A DNA stretch of 64,000 bases from Pantoea sp. IMH (GTDB lineage: Bacteria; Pseudomonadota; Gammaproteobacteria; Enterobacterales; Enterobacteriaceae): positions 730,885-794,884 of the forward strand of contig NZ_JFGT01000006.1 of the NCBI RefSeq assembly GCF_000599885.1, read 5' to 3'. Positions 19,897-27,620 of the stretch are shown piece by piece. Position 1 is the stretch's first letter. Each line of letters opens with the position of its first letter. The notes under the pieces were generated by a model. The model had not been told where the DNA came from, searched no databases, and worked only from the letters and a program-made list of their open reading frames with translations. A program made the position numbers and the translations under genes.

Positions 19897-21066
19897 TCAG
19901 CGAGCCGTTACCCGGCAAAGCGCTGCCGCACCCGCCCGCAGCGTTGCCTCATCTTTGGCGAAAGAGAGGCGGATCAGTTTATTGTCAGTGCCATCCGTGT
20001 AGAACGCCGACAGCGGTATGGTGGCCACGCCGTAGTCGACAATCAGCCGTTTTACCATTTCGCTGTCCGCTTCGTCACTGAAATCCGCATAGCTTGCCAG
20101 CATAAAAAAGGAACCGGCAGACGGCAGCAGGCGAAACGGCGATGCGGCAAGCAGCGAGGCCAGCAAATCCCGCTTGTGCTGATAGAACGCCCCCAGACCG
20201 AGGTAATTTTCCGGCTGGCGCAGGTAACCGGCAAAGGCGACCTGCATCGGCGTGTCGGCGGAGTACATCATAAACTGATGATTTTTGACCACTTCATCCA
20301 TGATGGCGGCTGGCGCAAGGCAGTAGCCGACCCGCCAGCCGGTGACGTGAAAGGTCTTGCCAAAGGACGAGACAATCACGCTGCGCTGCGCCAGCTCAGG
20401 GTGCGTCGCCATGCCATGATGCTGCCGGCCATCAAACAGGATGTGCTCATAGACTTCATCAGAAAGCACCACCATATCCGTATTGCGGGTAATTGCGGCC
20501 AGCCTTTCCAGATCCTCACGGCTCAGCACCTGCGCGCCCGGATTGTGTGGCGTATTGATAATAATCATCCGCGTGCGGGAGGTGATGGCAGCCTGCACTT
20601 CATCCCAGTCAATAGTGAATTCCGGCACCTTCAGCTTCAGACCGACCGGTGTCGCGCCCTGCAGACGGACAACGGGCGCGTAGCTGTCAAACGCGGGTTC
20701 GAAGAAAATCACTTCATCGCCAGGATGAACCAGAGCGGCAATCGCTGAATAAAGGCCCTGGCTGGCGCTGCCGGTGATCAGGATTTCGCTGGCGGCATCA
20801 TACGCCTGCCCGTAAAGCGCGCTGACCTTGGCGGCCAGCGCCTCTTTCAGCGCTCCCAGCCCGGTCATCGGCGAGTACTGGTTAAGCCCCTGCTCCATTG
20901 CCCGCCTGACGCCCTCGATCAGTGCCGGATCGCAGGGAAAATTTGGCGCACCCTGCGACAGATTGATCGCGTTATGCTGCGCGGCCAGCTGACCGATAAC
21001 CGAAAAAATCGTGGTGCCCACATCCGGGAGTTTAGGCCGTGGCTGGATGGAAGAGAGAAGAGTCAT
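19897..21066 (-). CDS. PLP-dependent aminotransferase, YbdL-like
   Basis: Fold-type I class I/II aminotransferase of 389 aa, cytosolic. It resembles E. coli YbdL (methionine/aromatic aminotransferase using 2-oxo acids): LPDVGTTIF, NLSQGAPNFPCDP, NQYSPMTGLGALKEA, NTPHNPGA, LSDEVYEHI and the PLP lysine in SSFGKTFHVTGWRVGYC. The start at MTLLSSIQ was chosen over the longer frame because GGAG precedes it and YbdL begins there. It is operonic with a binding-protein gene and divergent from a LysR regulator, so a specific amino-acid uptake-and-transamination function is plausible. Identity with YbdL is partial, so I give no symbol. Confidence 0.88.
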   Translation of the reverse strand: MTLLSSIQPRPKLPDVGTTIFSVIGQLAAQHNAINLSQGAPNFPCDPALIEGVRRAMEQGLNQYSPMTGLGALKEALAAKVSALYGQAYDAASEILITGSASQGLYSAIAALVHPGDEVIFFEPAFDSYAPVVRLQGATPVGLKLKVPEFTIDWDEVQAAITSRTRMIIINTPHNPGAQVLSREDLERLAAITRNTDMVVLSDEVYEHILFDGRQHHGMATHPELAQRSVIVSSFGKTFHVTGWRVGYCLAPAAIMDEVVKNHQFMMYSADTPMQVAFAGYLRQPENYLGLGAFYQHKRDLLASLLAASPFRLLPSAGSFFMLASYADFSDEADSEMVKRLIVDYGVATIPLSAFYTDGTDNKLIRLSFAKDEATLRAGAAALCRVTAR

Positions 21067-21184
21067 GCTGGCTCCGGTTGACGGAAAAAGTCGCAAAGGG
21101 TTATTCAACGTGAGCCTGCTTGAGCGAACAAGCGAATTGTGATCATAATAGCCATGACAAAAACTCATTGCTCAGAGATTACTG

Positions 21185-22075
21185 ATGTCACGCCGCCCGC
21201 TGCCCTTTAATGCCGCCTATGCCTTTATCATCGCCGCACGACACCTGAACCTGACAAAGGCGGCTCAGGAACTCTGCATCACACAGGGCGCGGTAAGCCG
21301 CAAAATTGCCACCCTCGAAAGCTGGCTTGGTTTTCCACTGTTCGAACGTCATGCGCGCGGGCTGCATTTGACTCCCCGTGGTGCCAGTCTGCTTCCTGCC
21401 CTTAACAGCAGTTTTGAACAGATGATGCAGGCAACCGAACAGGCCAGCAATCCCCACGCGACGCTGCGCCTGAAAGCGCCAACCTGTGCGATGCGCTGGC
21501 TGGTCCCCCGGCTGGTGGCGCTCGAACAAACCCGGCCCGACTTGCACGTGTCGCTGACCACTACTGTTGATCACAGTCTGCATCTGGAAAATTATGATGC
21601 GGCGATTCTCTACGGCACGCTGCCGCCGGGAGGATATCGACTGTTTGCTGAGGAACTAACGCCGGTTATTGCTCCTGAACTGATTCTGTCGGGTCAGCTT
21701 ACCAGTGAGGATCTGGCCGGGTTCACTTTTCTACATCCCACGGCAGATGGCCGCGACTGGATGCTGTGGCTGAACGCGCAAGGGATCAAACCCGTAATCA
21801 AACGTCATCAGCATTTCGATACGATGGATCTGGCGATCAGCGCCGCCGTACAGGGGTTTGGGATTACCGTGGCTGACGTTACCCTGATTGAAGCAGATCT
21901 GGCAGCCGGACGACTGATCGCCCCTTTTAGCGGTAAGGTGAAAACTGGCGCGGTATACAGTTTGATTCAACGTCCTTCACAGGGATCGTCCACGCAGCTG
22001 GCAGCGCTGGTGGACTGGTTATGTGACGCGGATCCCTCCTCCGCTGAAGCTGGCAAGGCTGAGGGAGAAAAATAG
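21185..22075 (+). CDS. LysR-family transcriptional regulator (GcvA-like)
   Basis: A 296-residue LysR-type regulator. The N-terminal helix-turn-helix is clear (NLTKAAQELCITQGAVSRKIATLESWLGFPLFER), followed by the two-lobed effector domain with the MRWLVPRLVALEQTRPDLHVSL segment typical of the GcvA/TrpI group. It is divergent from the aminotransferase with 118 bases between starts, so it most likely regulates that operon. The C-terminal tail AEAGKAEGEK is unusually charged. Confidence 0.87.
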   Translation: MSRRPLPFNAAYAFIIAARHLNLTKAAQELCITQGAVSRKIATLESWLGFPLFERHARGLHLTPRGASLLPALNSSFEQMMQATEQASNPHATLRLKAPTCAMRWLVPRLVALEQTRPDLHVSLTTTVDHSLHLENYDAAILYGTLPPGGYRLFAEELTPVIAPELILSGQLTSEDLAGFTFLHPTADGRDWMLWLNAQGIKPVIKRHQHFDTMDLAISAAVQGFGITVADVTLIEADLAAGRLIAPFSGKVKTGAVYSLIQRPSQGSSTQLAALVDWLCDADPSSAEAGKAEGEK

Positions 22076-22418
22076 CCGTACCGGCAAAGCCTGAGTGAGG
22101 TGCGGTAAAAATCGAAGAACTCTCGCTGAATTGCTGGCGTGGCATCATCCAGTTTGTTTACGGTTCCGGGAAAATAAGCGATGTCGCCGCCCGTAAACCC
22201 GGCGAGGCGCTGATCTGTGGCGGATTTGATAAACGCCTGACGCTGTTCCGGCGTAACAGAGTGCTGCAGGCCATTAATGAGGAAATGGAGATGCTGATGG
22301 CTTTGTTGAGCGGTGGCGTTTGATGCGTTTACGTCTCTTCTCCTTTTGCTTCGCTGGCGCGGCGCTGTGTGAAGAGTCAGGAAAAGGCCACCCGCCTTAG
22401 CGGCAGATGGCCTCAGGA
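22076..22418. other. Region with broken coding remnants between the LysR gene and the repeat
   Basis: No gene with a proper start was found. Two overlapping frames look protein-like: on the plus strand 22105-22323 (WRGIIQFVYGSGKISDVA ... ending in LMALLSGGV, stop at 22321) without an in-frame start codon, and on the minus strand a frame reading SVTPEQRQAFIKSA and GGDIAYFPGTVNKLDD. Either could be a truncated gene that originally followed the chemotaxis receptor gene. The flanking repeat begins inside it: sequence like 22277-22320 recurs, with indels, at 27334-27370. Confidence 0.35.
22381..22412 (-). terminator. Duplicated receptor-gene terminator (left copy)
   Basis: Identical to the terminator at 27431-27462: on the minus strand GGCCATCTGCC pairs with GGCGGGTGGCC (with wobble pairs), followed by TTTT. 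Confidence 0.7.
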
Positions 22419-22570
22419 TCAGAAGGAAACCCACTCGTCGCTGGCTGTCGCCGCCGGTTTTGCAGGCAAGGCTTTCGCTATCGGCGCTGAACGCCCCTTC
22501 GTTGCAGGTTTACTGACCGTCGCGCTTTCCGGCGCGAGACGGAAACGGGAAACGGAAAGCGTCAGTTCTT
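22419..22570 (-). pseudogene. 3' fragment of the methyl-accepting chemotaxis protein gene
   Basis: The last 50 codons of the receptor gene at 27469-29133, ending in DEWVSF, are repeated here with no upstream part. The fragment stops abruptly at 22570, where homology ends. It has no start and is a by-product of the duplication that surrounds the island. Confidence 0.9.
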
Positions 22571-22682
22571 CAAGCGGACAATAAACCGGGTAAAGATGCT
22601 GGACCTACGCCAGGAAGGGCTGGGTGCAACAGAAATAGTCTGTTGACTGAATATCGCCCGTTTCACTGGTTATAAAATATCG

Positions 22683-22708
22683 GGTGAGGTAAAAACCTCA
22701 CCGTTTTT
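22683..22708 (+). terminator. Hairpin with T run just upstream of the toxin-like gene
   Basis: GGTGAGG pairs with CCTCACC, followed by G and five T. It lies about 80 bases before the start codon with no complete gene before it on this strand, so it either ends a lost gene or attenuates transcription into the island. Confidence 0.6.
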
Positions 22709-22787
22709 GTCAGCGCGCAACGTTTGTTGAAATGAAATTGCGCTATTCTGCACTTTTATAATTCCACTCATCAGACAGGGAGTCAGC

Positions 22788-25049
22788 ATGATAATCAGTC
22801 CACCGTTTGTCCGACCCCGGAACGCCGGAGAAAGTGATCCCTCATGGGTCAGCAGAATGATGCCCGTGGATATAAACCGGGATTTTCCGCTCAACCGGCA
22901 CGTGTCATGGCACGGAGGGATGCATGTTCTCCACACCGACCGCCGCGAGGAAGGCTACGACCGTATTGAGTTTGTCCGCGCCATCGCCGACGGAGTTGTG
23001 GTCTCCTGTCGCGCGCCGTCCTCCACAGACCGCCGCGATGCCTTCCCGCTGAATTACAATGGCAGAACTGATGACGGCTATGTCCTGCTAAAGCATGAAA
23101 CCGATATAGGGGAAAACTGCAGCGTCGTGTACTACTCCCTGTACATGCATCTCCGGGAGCGGCTGGACCCCGCCATCAGGGACGGCGCCAGAGTCTGGCG
23201 TAAGGACCGCATCGGGCAGAGTGGTACGGTGGATAACGTGAATGCCTTTCACTTTGAGGTATTCTGTGACAACGAAAACATGCTGAAACTGACCGGACGC
23301 ACCACACCCGAACTCGATATCACCCGTGACGGCAGAACCGATACCCTATACGGCGATATCCATTTTTATCTGCCACCCGGTACACACTTTTATGAATCGG
23401 TGTCTGACGCGGCCTCACCGGACACGGACCGCTTGAATACAGTTCATATCACCATGGAACCACTCTTCGTCAGCATGACGTTCGGAAAAGGCGACTGCAC
23501 GATGCTCACCCGCAGGCAGGACGCCATCACGGAGGCATGTTTCGACCCCGTGGGGGAGCCGCTGGTGAATGCAGATGCCAGTCCGGCAGACAATTCCATT
23601 ACCGAAACATATCTGAAATATGAATACAATCTGTACCGGACAGCCAGACGCCTGTACCCGCAGAATCCGTCTGTCGGGTTCGAGCTGCTCCGTTTCGGGC
23701 GGGTCATCAGTACTGAACATGAAACCCTGACGCCCGCTGATGCCCCGCTGTGGCGTACCATCAGCTTCCCCGGCGGAACGGGCATGGTCAATCTGGCTTC
23801 CCCTGACATCAAAAAATTCAGCGATGCCGACTTCCCGCACTGGACGGGGTGGCGGATGGTGGACGATGACACGGACAACAACAGTCAGTGTAATTCCCCC
23901 CTTATCGCCGGATTACAGGATAGCGGGCATTTCAGCGAACTGAGCAGCCGTCTGGTCTGCCATTTTCCGCTGGAGTGGAATGCTGCCACCTTTGACCAGT
24001 GCTATGCCTGGCTCAGAACCGGCTCTGACGATGTTCCTGCCATGTCTGAAGAAGACTATGAACGGCTGAAAAGTCATGCCTCAGCGCTGTGCTTTGATAC
24101 CGGCGAACACGGCACCGGTAGACTGTGGCATTTCCATCCGCAAACCTTCATCACCCATTTCCGCAAGTGTTGCTGGCTAAGCAAATCAGAACTGAAGCAA
24201 CTTATTCCCCGGAACGCATTAAGAACGGCCGGGCGGAATGATTATCGCTGGGAGGCCATCAATAACTACCGGGACGGTGCCGGCAGCGTCCCGGACAATA
24301 TCCGTACGCACCTGAACAGGGCAATGCAGAAATACCTGATTACCACCCCGCTGCGCATCGCCTGCTTCCTGGGGAACGGCATTCAGGAAACGGGCTGGCT
24401 GGGGTCGATGGAGGAAGGGTACCGCTATACGGAAACAGACCCGCGCACGCGTCAGGTCATCCGGCGCTACAACATCTGGTACTACCCTTGGTACGGGCGC
24501 GGTCTGTTACAGCTTACCAGCCCGGTGAACTACTTTGATTATTTCAGCTTCCGGGGACGAACCTGCCCTGAAAATATTAAAAACAGCCTGATAAATGAAT
24601 ACCGGCGCCTGTATTCACACCGGCCTCTTCGCTACACCGACAATCACCTGTCTGATACCGAAAACCACGTCCCTGAAAACATTATCCGCTGGCGAAATAA
24701 CATCAGCAGCGATCTGTATGAGGCGGCCAGCAGCGCCGGGTTTTACTGGGTGGCAAGGGATATGGCCCCCTATGCGGATGCCGAACACGTGCTGGAGCGG
24801 TGCAGCGTCATCCCCCGGCGGAGCGGGATAAAGATTTACTACCGCAGCCTGGCCTTCTGGCGAGCCAGCGCCGCCGTTAACCTGCCAAACCAGGTCAGCA
24901 ACACTGATTATCAGGGGCTGAATGGTTTTGAGACCCGCTGCTGTGTTTACGGTAGTGCAATAGCTGTCCTCACCGAGCAGAAATTCCCGAACAGCCATAA
25001 CAACCCTGTCAACGAAAAACCAGAATCAGACCAGCTAAGGAGAGGCTGA
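22788..25049 (+). CDS. Putative peptidoglycan-hydrolase toxin: M23-like domain fused to GH19/lysozyme-like domain
   Basis: A 753-residue protein with no signal peptide. Residues about 40-160 form a LytM/M23 endopeptidase-like fold: HGGMH (42-46), FVRAIADGVVVS (62-73), YYSLYMHL (115-122), RIGQSGTV and FHFEVF (154-159). The canonical zinc Asp of HxGxD is His46 here and the first His of the HxH motif is Ala153, so peptidase activity is doubtful. Residues about 505-740 resemble GH19 chitinases/lysozymes: IACFLGNGIQETGW with candidate catalytic Glu534, SMEEGYRY with Glu542/543, and YGRGLLQLTSPVNY (569-582). The middle is unassigned. GGGAG precedes the ATG. It overlaps the next small gene by one base (TGATG). 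Domain pairing, absent signal and an exported partner suggest a type VI-type antibacterial effector, but no vgrG, hcp or PAAR gene is in the window. Function is inferred. Confidence 0.7.
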   Translation: MIISPPFVRPRNAGESDPSWVSRMMPVDINRDFPLNRHVSWHGGMHVLHTDRREEGYDRIEFVRAIADGVVVSCRAPSSTDRRDAFPLNYNGRTDDGYVLLKHETDIGENCSVVYYSLYMHLRERLDPAIRDGARVWRKDRIGQSGTVDNVNAFHFEVFCDNENMLKLTGRTTPELDITRDGRTDTLYGDIHFYLPPGTHFYESVSDAASPDTDRLNTVHITMEPLFVSMTFGKGDCTMLTRRQDAITEACFDPVGEPLVNADASPADNSITETYLKYEYNLYRTARRLYPQNPSVGFELLRFGRVISTEHETLTPADAPLWRTISFPGGTGMVNLASPDIKKFSDADFPHWTGWRMVDDDTDNNSQCNSPLIAGLQDSGHFSELSSRLVCHFPLEWNAATFDQCYAWLRTGSDDVPAMSEEDYERLKSHASALCFDTGEHGTGRLWHFHPQTFITHFRKCCWLSKSELKQLIPRNALRTAGRNDYRWEAINNYRDGAGSVPDNIRTHLNRAMQKYLITTPLRIACFLGNGIQETGWLGSMEEGYRYTETDPRTRQVIRRYNIWYYPWYGRGLLQLTSPVNYFDYFSFRGRTCPENIKNSLINEYRRLYSHRPLRYTDNHLSDTENHVPENIIRWRNNISSDLYEAASSAGFYWVARDMAPYADAEHVLERCSVIPRRSGIKIYYRSLAFWRASAAVNLPNQVSNTDYQGLNGFETRCCVYGSAIAVLTEQKFPNSHNNPVNEKPESDQLRRG

Positions 25050-25705
25050 TGAAAAAATTATTACTGCTGATGGCAATCCCGTGTTTTACGTCCGGAAAAA
25101 TAACGCCGGAAATAACCATTCCAGACAGCTTCAGTGAGTTGTCTTTCTACCAGCTAACATTACACAGAGGCAACTACCTAGCGAATACGGCTAGCTGCGA
25201 AATTGTTTCATTAAAACTATTCTACCCAGTAGAGCATAATAAATACCCGCCATCAGCATCCTGGCTTTGCCTGTTTCCTGTTGATGTCATCAATGACGGA
25301 TATGGCCCAAACAGATCGCTTGCTGAAAAGGTCTACCTTGATAAAAAAACGAATCAGTGGAAAAAGAAAAAATATAACCGAAACAGAAAAGAAACTCGGC
25401 GTTCTCTGGATGTTTATGGCATCAAAAGCCTGAGCGAGTTACAGCCTCTGGTGCTGTTTAATATTCAGTCAGTCAATGCCCGTGGCTATGCGGTTATTGA
25501 CAGCAATATTCCCCTGCAGGAAAAGCAGAAAGGAGTGAAGAAAAGGCTATCATTCTGCCTGATACAAAACCATAGCTATTCTGCTTTCTGTGGTTTTGGC
25601 TCAATGATTAATGTCGTCGACGGCAAAGAGGTTGATTTCACTCCCTATATGCTCAAATCTCTTGAGACCGTGGAAATGGGATTGCCAGAAAAGCCGATGA
25701 AATAA
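25049..25705 (+). CDS. Predicted exported protein, candidate immunity protein (copy 1)
   Basis: 218 aa beginning MKKLLLLMAIPCFTSG, which reads as a short signal peptide, so the mature protein should be periplasmic. No family is recognised. It is rich in Lys, Tyr and Asn and visibly more AT-rich than its neighbours, suggesting transfer. The start codon overlaps the stop of the big hydrolase gene (TGATG), so the two are translationally coupled; GGAGAGG just before gives a ribosome binding site. A diverged copy follows at 25933. A periplasmic partner coupled to a cell-wall hydrolase is the usual pattern of an immunity protein; this role is inferred, not shown. Confidence 0.65.
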   Translation: MKKLLLLMAIPCFTSGKITPEITIPDSFSELSFYQLTLHRGNYLANTASCEIVSLKLFYPVEHNKYPPSASWLCLFPVDVINDGYGPNRSLAEKVYLDKKTNQWKKKKYNRNRKETRRSLDVYGIKSLSELQPLVLFNIQSVNARGYAVIDSNIPLQEKQKGVKKRLSFCLIQNHSYSAFCGFGSMINVVDGKEVDFTPYMLKSLETVEMGLPEKPMK

Positions 25706-25717
25706 TATGTTAGAAAG

Positions 25718-25933
25718 ATTGGCTATCGCAGCCTGGCTTTCTGGCAGGTCAGCGCCGCCGTTAACCTGCCAAACCAGGTTAACAACACTGAATATCAGGG
25801 ACTGCATGGTTTTGATACCCGCTACTGCGTCTACGGCAGCGCGATAGCCGTCCTCACCGAGCAGAAATTCCCGGACAGCCATAACAACCCGGTCAACGAA
25901 AAACCCGAATCAGACCAGCTAAGGAAAGGCTGA
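25718..25933 (+). pseudogene. Detached C-terminal fragment of the hydrolase gene (copy 2)
   Basis: A 71-codon open segment reading YRSLAFWQVSAAVNLPNQV and ending KPESDQLRKG matches the last 70 residues of the 753-aa protein (about 24838-25049) with a handful of substitutions. It has no start of its own. As in the complete copy, its stop overlaps the ATG of the small gene that follows, so a unit of hydrolase tail plus small gene has been duplicated in tandem. Confidence 0.9.
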
Positions 25934-26583
25934 TGAAAAAATTATTACTGCTCATGGCAATCCCATTTTTTTCCTCAGGAGAAATAACCCCCAAGGTTAC
26001 TACTCCAGACAAATTCAGTGCTCTACCTTTTTACCAAAAAACATTACATCGATATGACTACCTGGCGGATACAGGCTGTGGAATTGTTTCATTAAAATTA
26101 TTCTACCCAGCTGAGCATAATAAACATCCACCATCAGGTCCCAGCCCGTGGCTTTGTCTGTATGCTGTAGATGTCATCAGCAACGGATACGGACCGGGAC
26201 AGGTCCTGCCTGAAAGGATCTACCTTGATAAAAAAACAGGAAGGTGGAAAAAGAAAAAGTACGCCCTGAGCAGGGAAAGTACACAACGTTCCCTTGAAGT
26301 TTATGGCATCAAAAGCCTGAGTGAGCTGCAGCCTCTGGATCTGTATAATATCCGGTCCGTCAATGCCCGTGGCTATGCGATAGTAAACCGCAATATTCCC
26401 CTGGAGGAAAAAAAGAAAGGGATGAAGAAAAAACTGTCATTCTGCCTGATACAAAACCAGAGCTATTCTGCTTTCTGCGGTTCAAGATCAATGGTCGACC
26501 TCGTCGACAGTAAGGAAGTCGATTTCACCCCCTATATGCTCAAATCTCTTGAGACCGTGGAAATGGGATTGCCAGAAAAGTAG
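25933..26583 (+). CDS. Predicted exported protein, candidate immunity protein (copy 2)
   Basis: 216 aa, paralogue of the gene at 25049: MKKLLLLMAIPFFSSG signal-like start, shared SLKLFYP, VYGIKSLSELQPL, SVNARGYA, KLSFCLIQN and the nearly identical end VDFTPYMLKSLETVEMGLPEK. The two copies differ most in residues 20-100, while the C-terminal half is conserved, a pattern expected if the N-terminal half sets specificity. It is preceded by the displaced hydrolase tail, with AAGGAAAGG as ribosome binding site. It could protect against a related toxin variant. Confidence 0.65.
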   Translation: MKKLLLLMAIPFFSSGEITPKVTTPDKFSALPFYQKTLHRYDYLADTGCGIVSLKLFYPAEHNKHPPSGPSPWLCLYAVDVISNGYGPGQVLPERIYLDKKTGRWKKKKYALSRESTQRSLEVYGIKSLSELQPLDLYNIRSVNARGYAIVNRNIPLEEKKKGMKKKLSFCLIQNQSYSAFCGSRSMVDLVDSKEVDFTPYMLKSLETVEMGLPEK

Positions 26584-26761
26584 ATTTGATGAAATCTTTA
26601 ACACAGCAGCATCGGTGATGCGAAATATCATTCGGGTAAAGCAGGGTGGAAGTCGTGCAGCATAAAACCAGCACAAAGATCGATGCCAGAATCGACCGGA
26701 TTGCCGTGCTGCTGCGTTTGTCAGGAAAATACTGTTGCTAAGGCAATGTTCGGAAAGAGAT
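26584..26761. other. Unassigned spacer inside the island
   Basis: About 180 bases between the second small gene and the next hydrolase fragment. A short plus-strand frame (VEVVQHKTSTKIDARIDRIAVLL, stop at about 26741) is present but has no known relatives that I recognise. Probably scar sequence from rearrangement. Confidence 0.4.
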
Positions 26762-27199
26762 CCGCGCACACGTCAGGTCATCCGGCGTTACAACATCTGG
26801 TACTACCCGTGGTACGGGCGCGGCCTGTTACAGCTTACCAGCCCGGTGAATTACTCTGATTACTTCAACTTCCGGGGACGAGCCTGCCCGGAAAATATCA
26901 GGAACACCCTGATAAATGAATATCATCGCCTGTATGCACACCGGACCATTCGCTACACCGACAATCACCTGTCTGATACCGAAAACCACACCCCGGAGAA
27001 CATTATCCGGTGGAGGAATAACGTCAGCAGCGACCTCCATGAGGTGGCCAGCAGCGCCGGATTTTACTGGGTGGCAAGGGATATGGCCCCCTACGCCGAC
27101 ATCGAACATGTACTGGAGCGGTGCAGCGTTACCCCCGGCGGCGCGGGATAAAGATTTACTATCGCAGCCAGGCCTTCTGGCGGGCCAGCGCCGCCGTTA
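26762..27199 (+). pseudogene. Frameshifted internal fragment of the hydrolase gene (copy 3)
   Basis: Corresponds to about 24441-24881 of the complete gene (from DPRTRQVIRRYNIWYYPWYG through the YGRGLLQLT motif to SAGFYWVARDMAPY). It lacks the region with the candidate catalytic Glu534. One C is missing near 27135 relative to the complete gene, so the frame stops at 27151 while DNA similarity continues to 27199. No small partner gene follows. This is a non-functional relic of a further duplication. Confidence 0.9.
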
Positions 27200-27364
27200 T
27201 GACCCTGACCCTGTATGTGATCCATTCATAATCAGGAGTAACCGGCTTCATTCTGGCTGCATATTCTGGCAACCGGCAAAAATCGGGGCCTGGAGCTTAA
27301 CAGTAAACACTATGCAAAGTCAGAAACTGGGTAAATGAGGAAATAATGGAGATGCTGATGGCGA
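27200..27364. other. Unassigned sequence between the last fragment and the right repeat
   Basis: No gene recognised. From 27334 it resembles 22277-22314 with small insertions and deletions, so the duplicated segment is a little longer than the near-perfect 256-bp core. Confidence 0.4.
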
Positions 27365-27620
27365 GGCGTTTGATGCGTTTACGTCTCTTCTCCTTTTGCT
27401 TCGCTGGCGCGGCGCTGTGTGAAGAGTCAGGAAAAGGCCACCCGCCTTAGCGGCAGATGGCCTCAGGATCAGAAGGAAACCCACTCGTCGCTGGCTGTCG
27501 CCGCCGGTTTTGCAGGCAAGGCTTTCGCTATCGGCGCTGAACGCCCCTTCGTTGCAGGTTTACTGACCGTCGCGCTTTCCGGCGCGAGACGGAAACGGGA
27601 AACGGAAAGCGTCAGCTCTT
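27365..27620. repeat. Right copy of the 256-bp direct repeat flanking the toxin-like island
   Basis: Same orientation as 22315-22570 with a single mismatch. This copy is continuous with the full-length receptor gene, so it is the original 3' end. Confidence 0.95.
27431..27462 (-). terminator. Terminator of the chemotaxis receptor gene
   Basis: On the minus strand GGCCATCTGCC pairs with GGCGGGTGGCC around GCTAA, followed by TTTT, just after the stop codon. Confidence 0.75.

Larger units (their letters stand above)
22315..22570. repeat. Left copy of the 256-bp direct repeat flanking the toxin-like island
   Basis: These 256 bases match 27365-27620 in the same orientation with one difference (T at 22566 against C at 27616). 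The repeat consists of the 3' end of the chemotaxis receptor gene, its terminator and downstream sequence. Confidence 0.95.

Noticed and set aside
22299..22309. GGCTTTGTTGA resembles the first 11 bases of IS903-group terminal inverted repeats
   Set aside because: Only 11 bases match, no second end, target duplication or transposase remnant was found; it coincides with a small indel between the two repeat copies.
22638..22680. Possible promoter TTGACT ... TATAAA before the toxin-like gene
   Set aside because: The spacer is about 22 bases, too long for a sigma-70 promoter.
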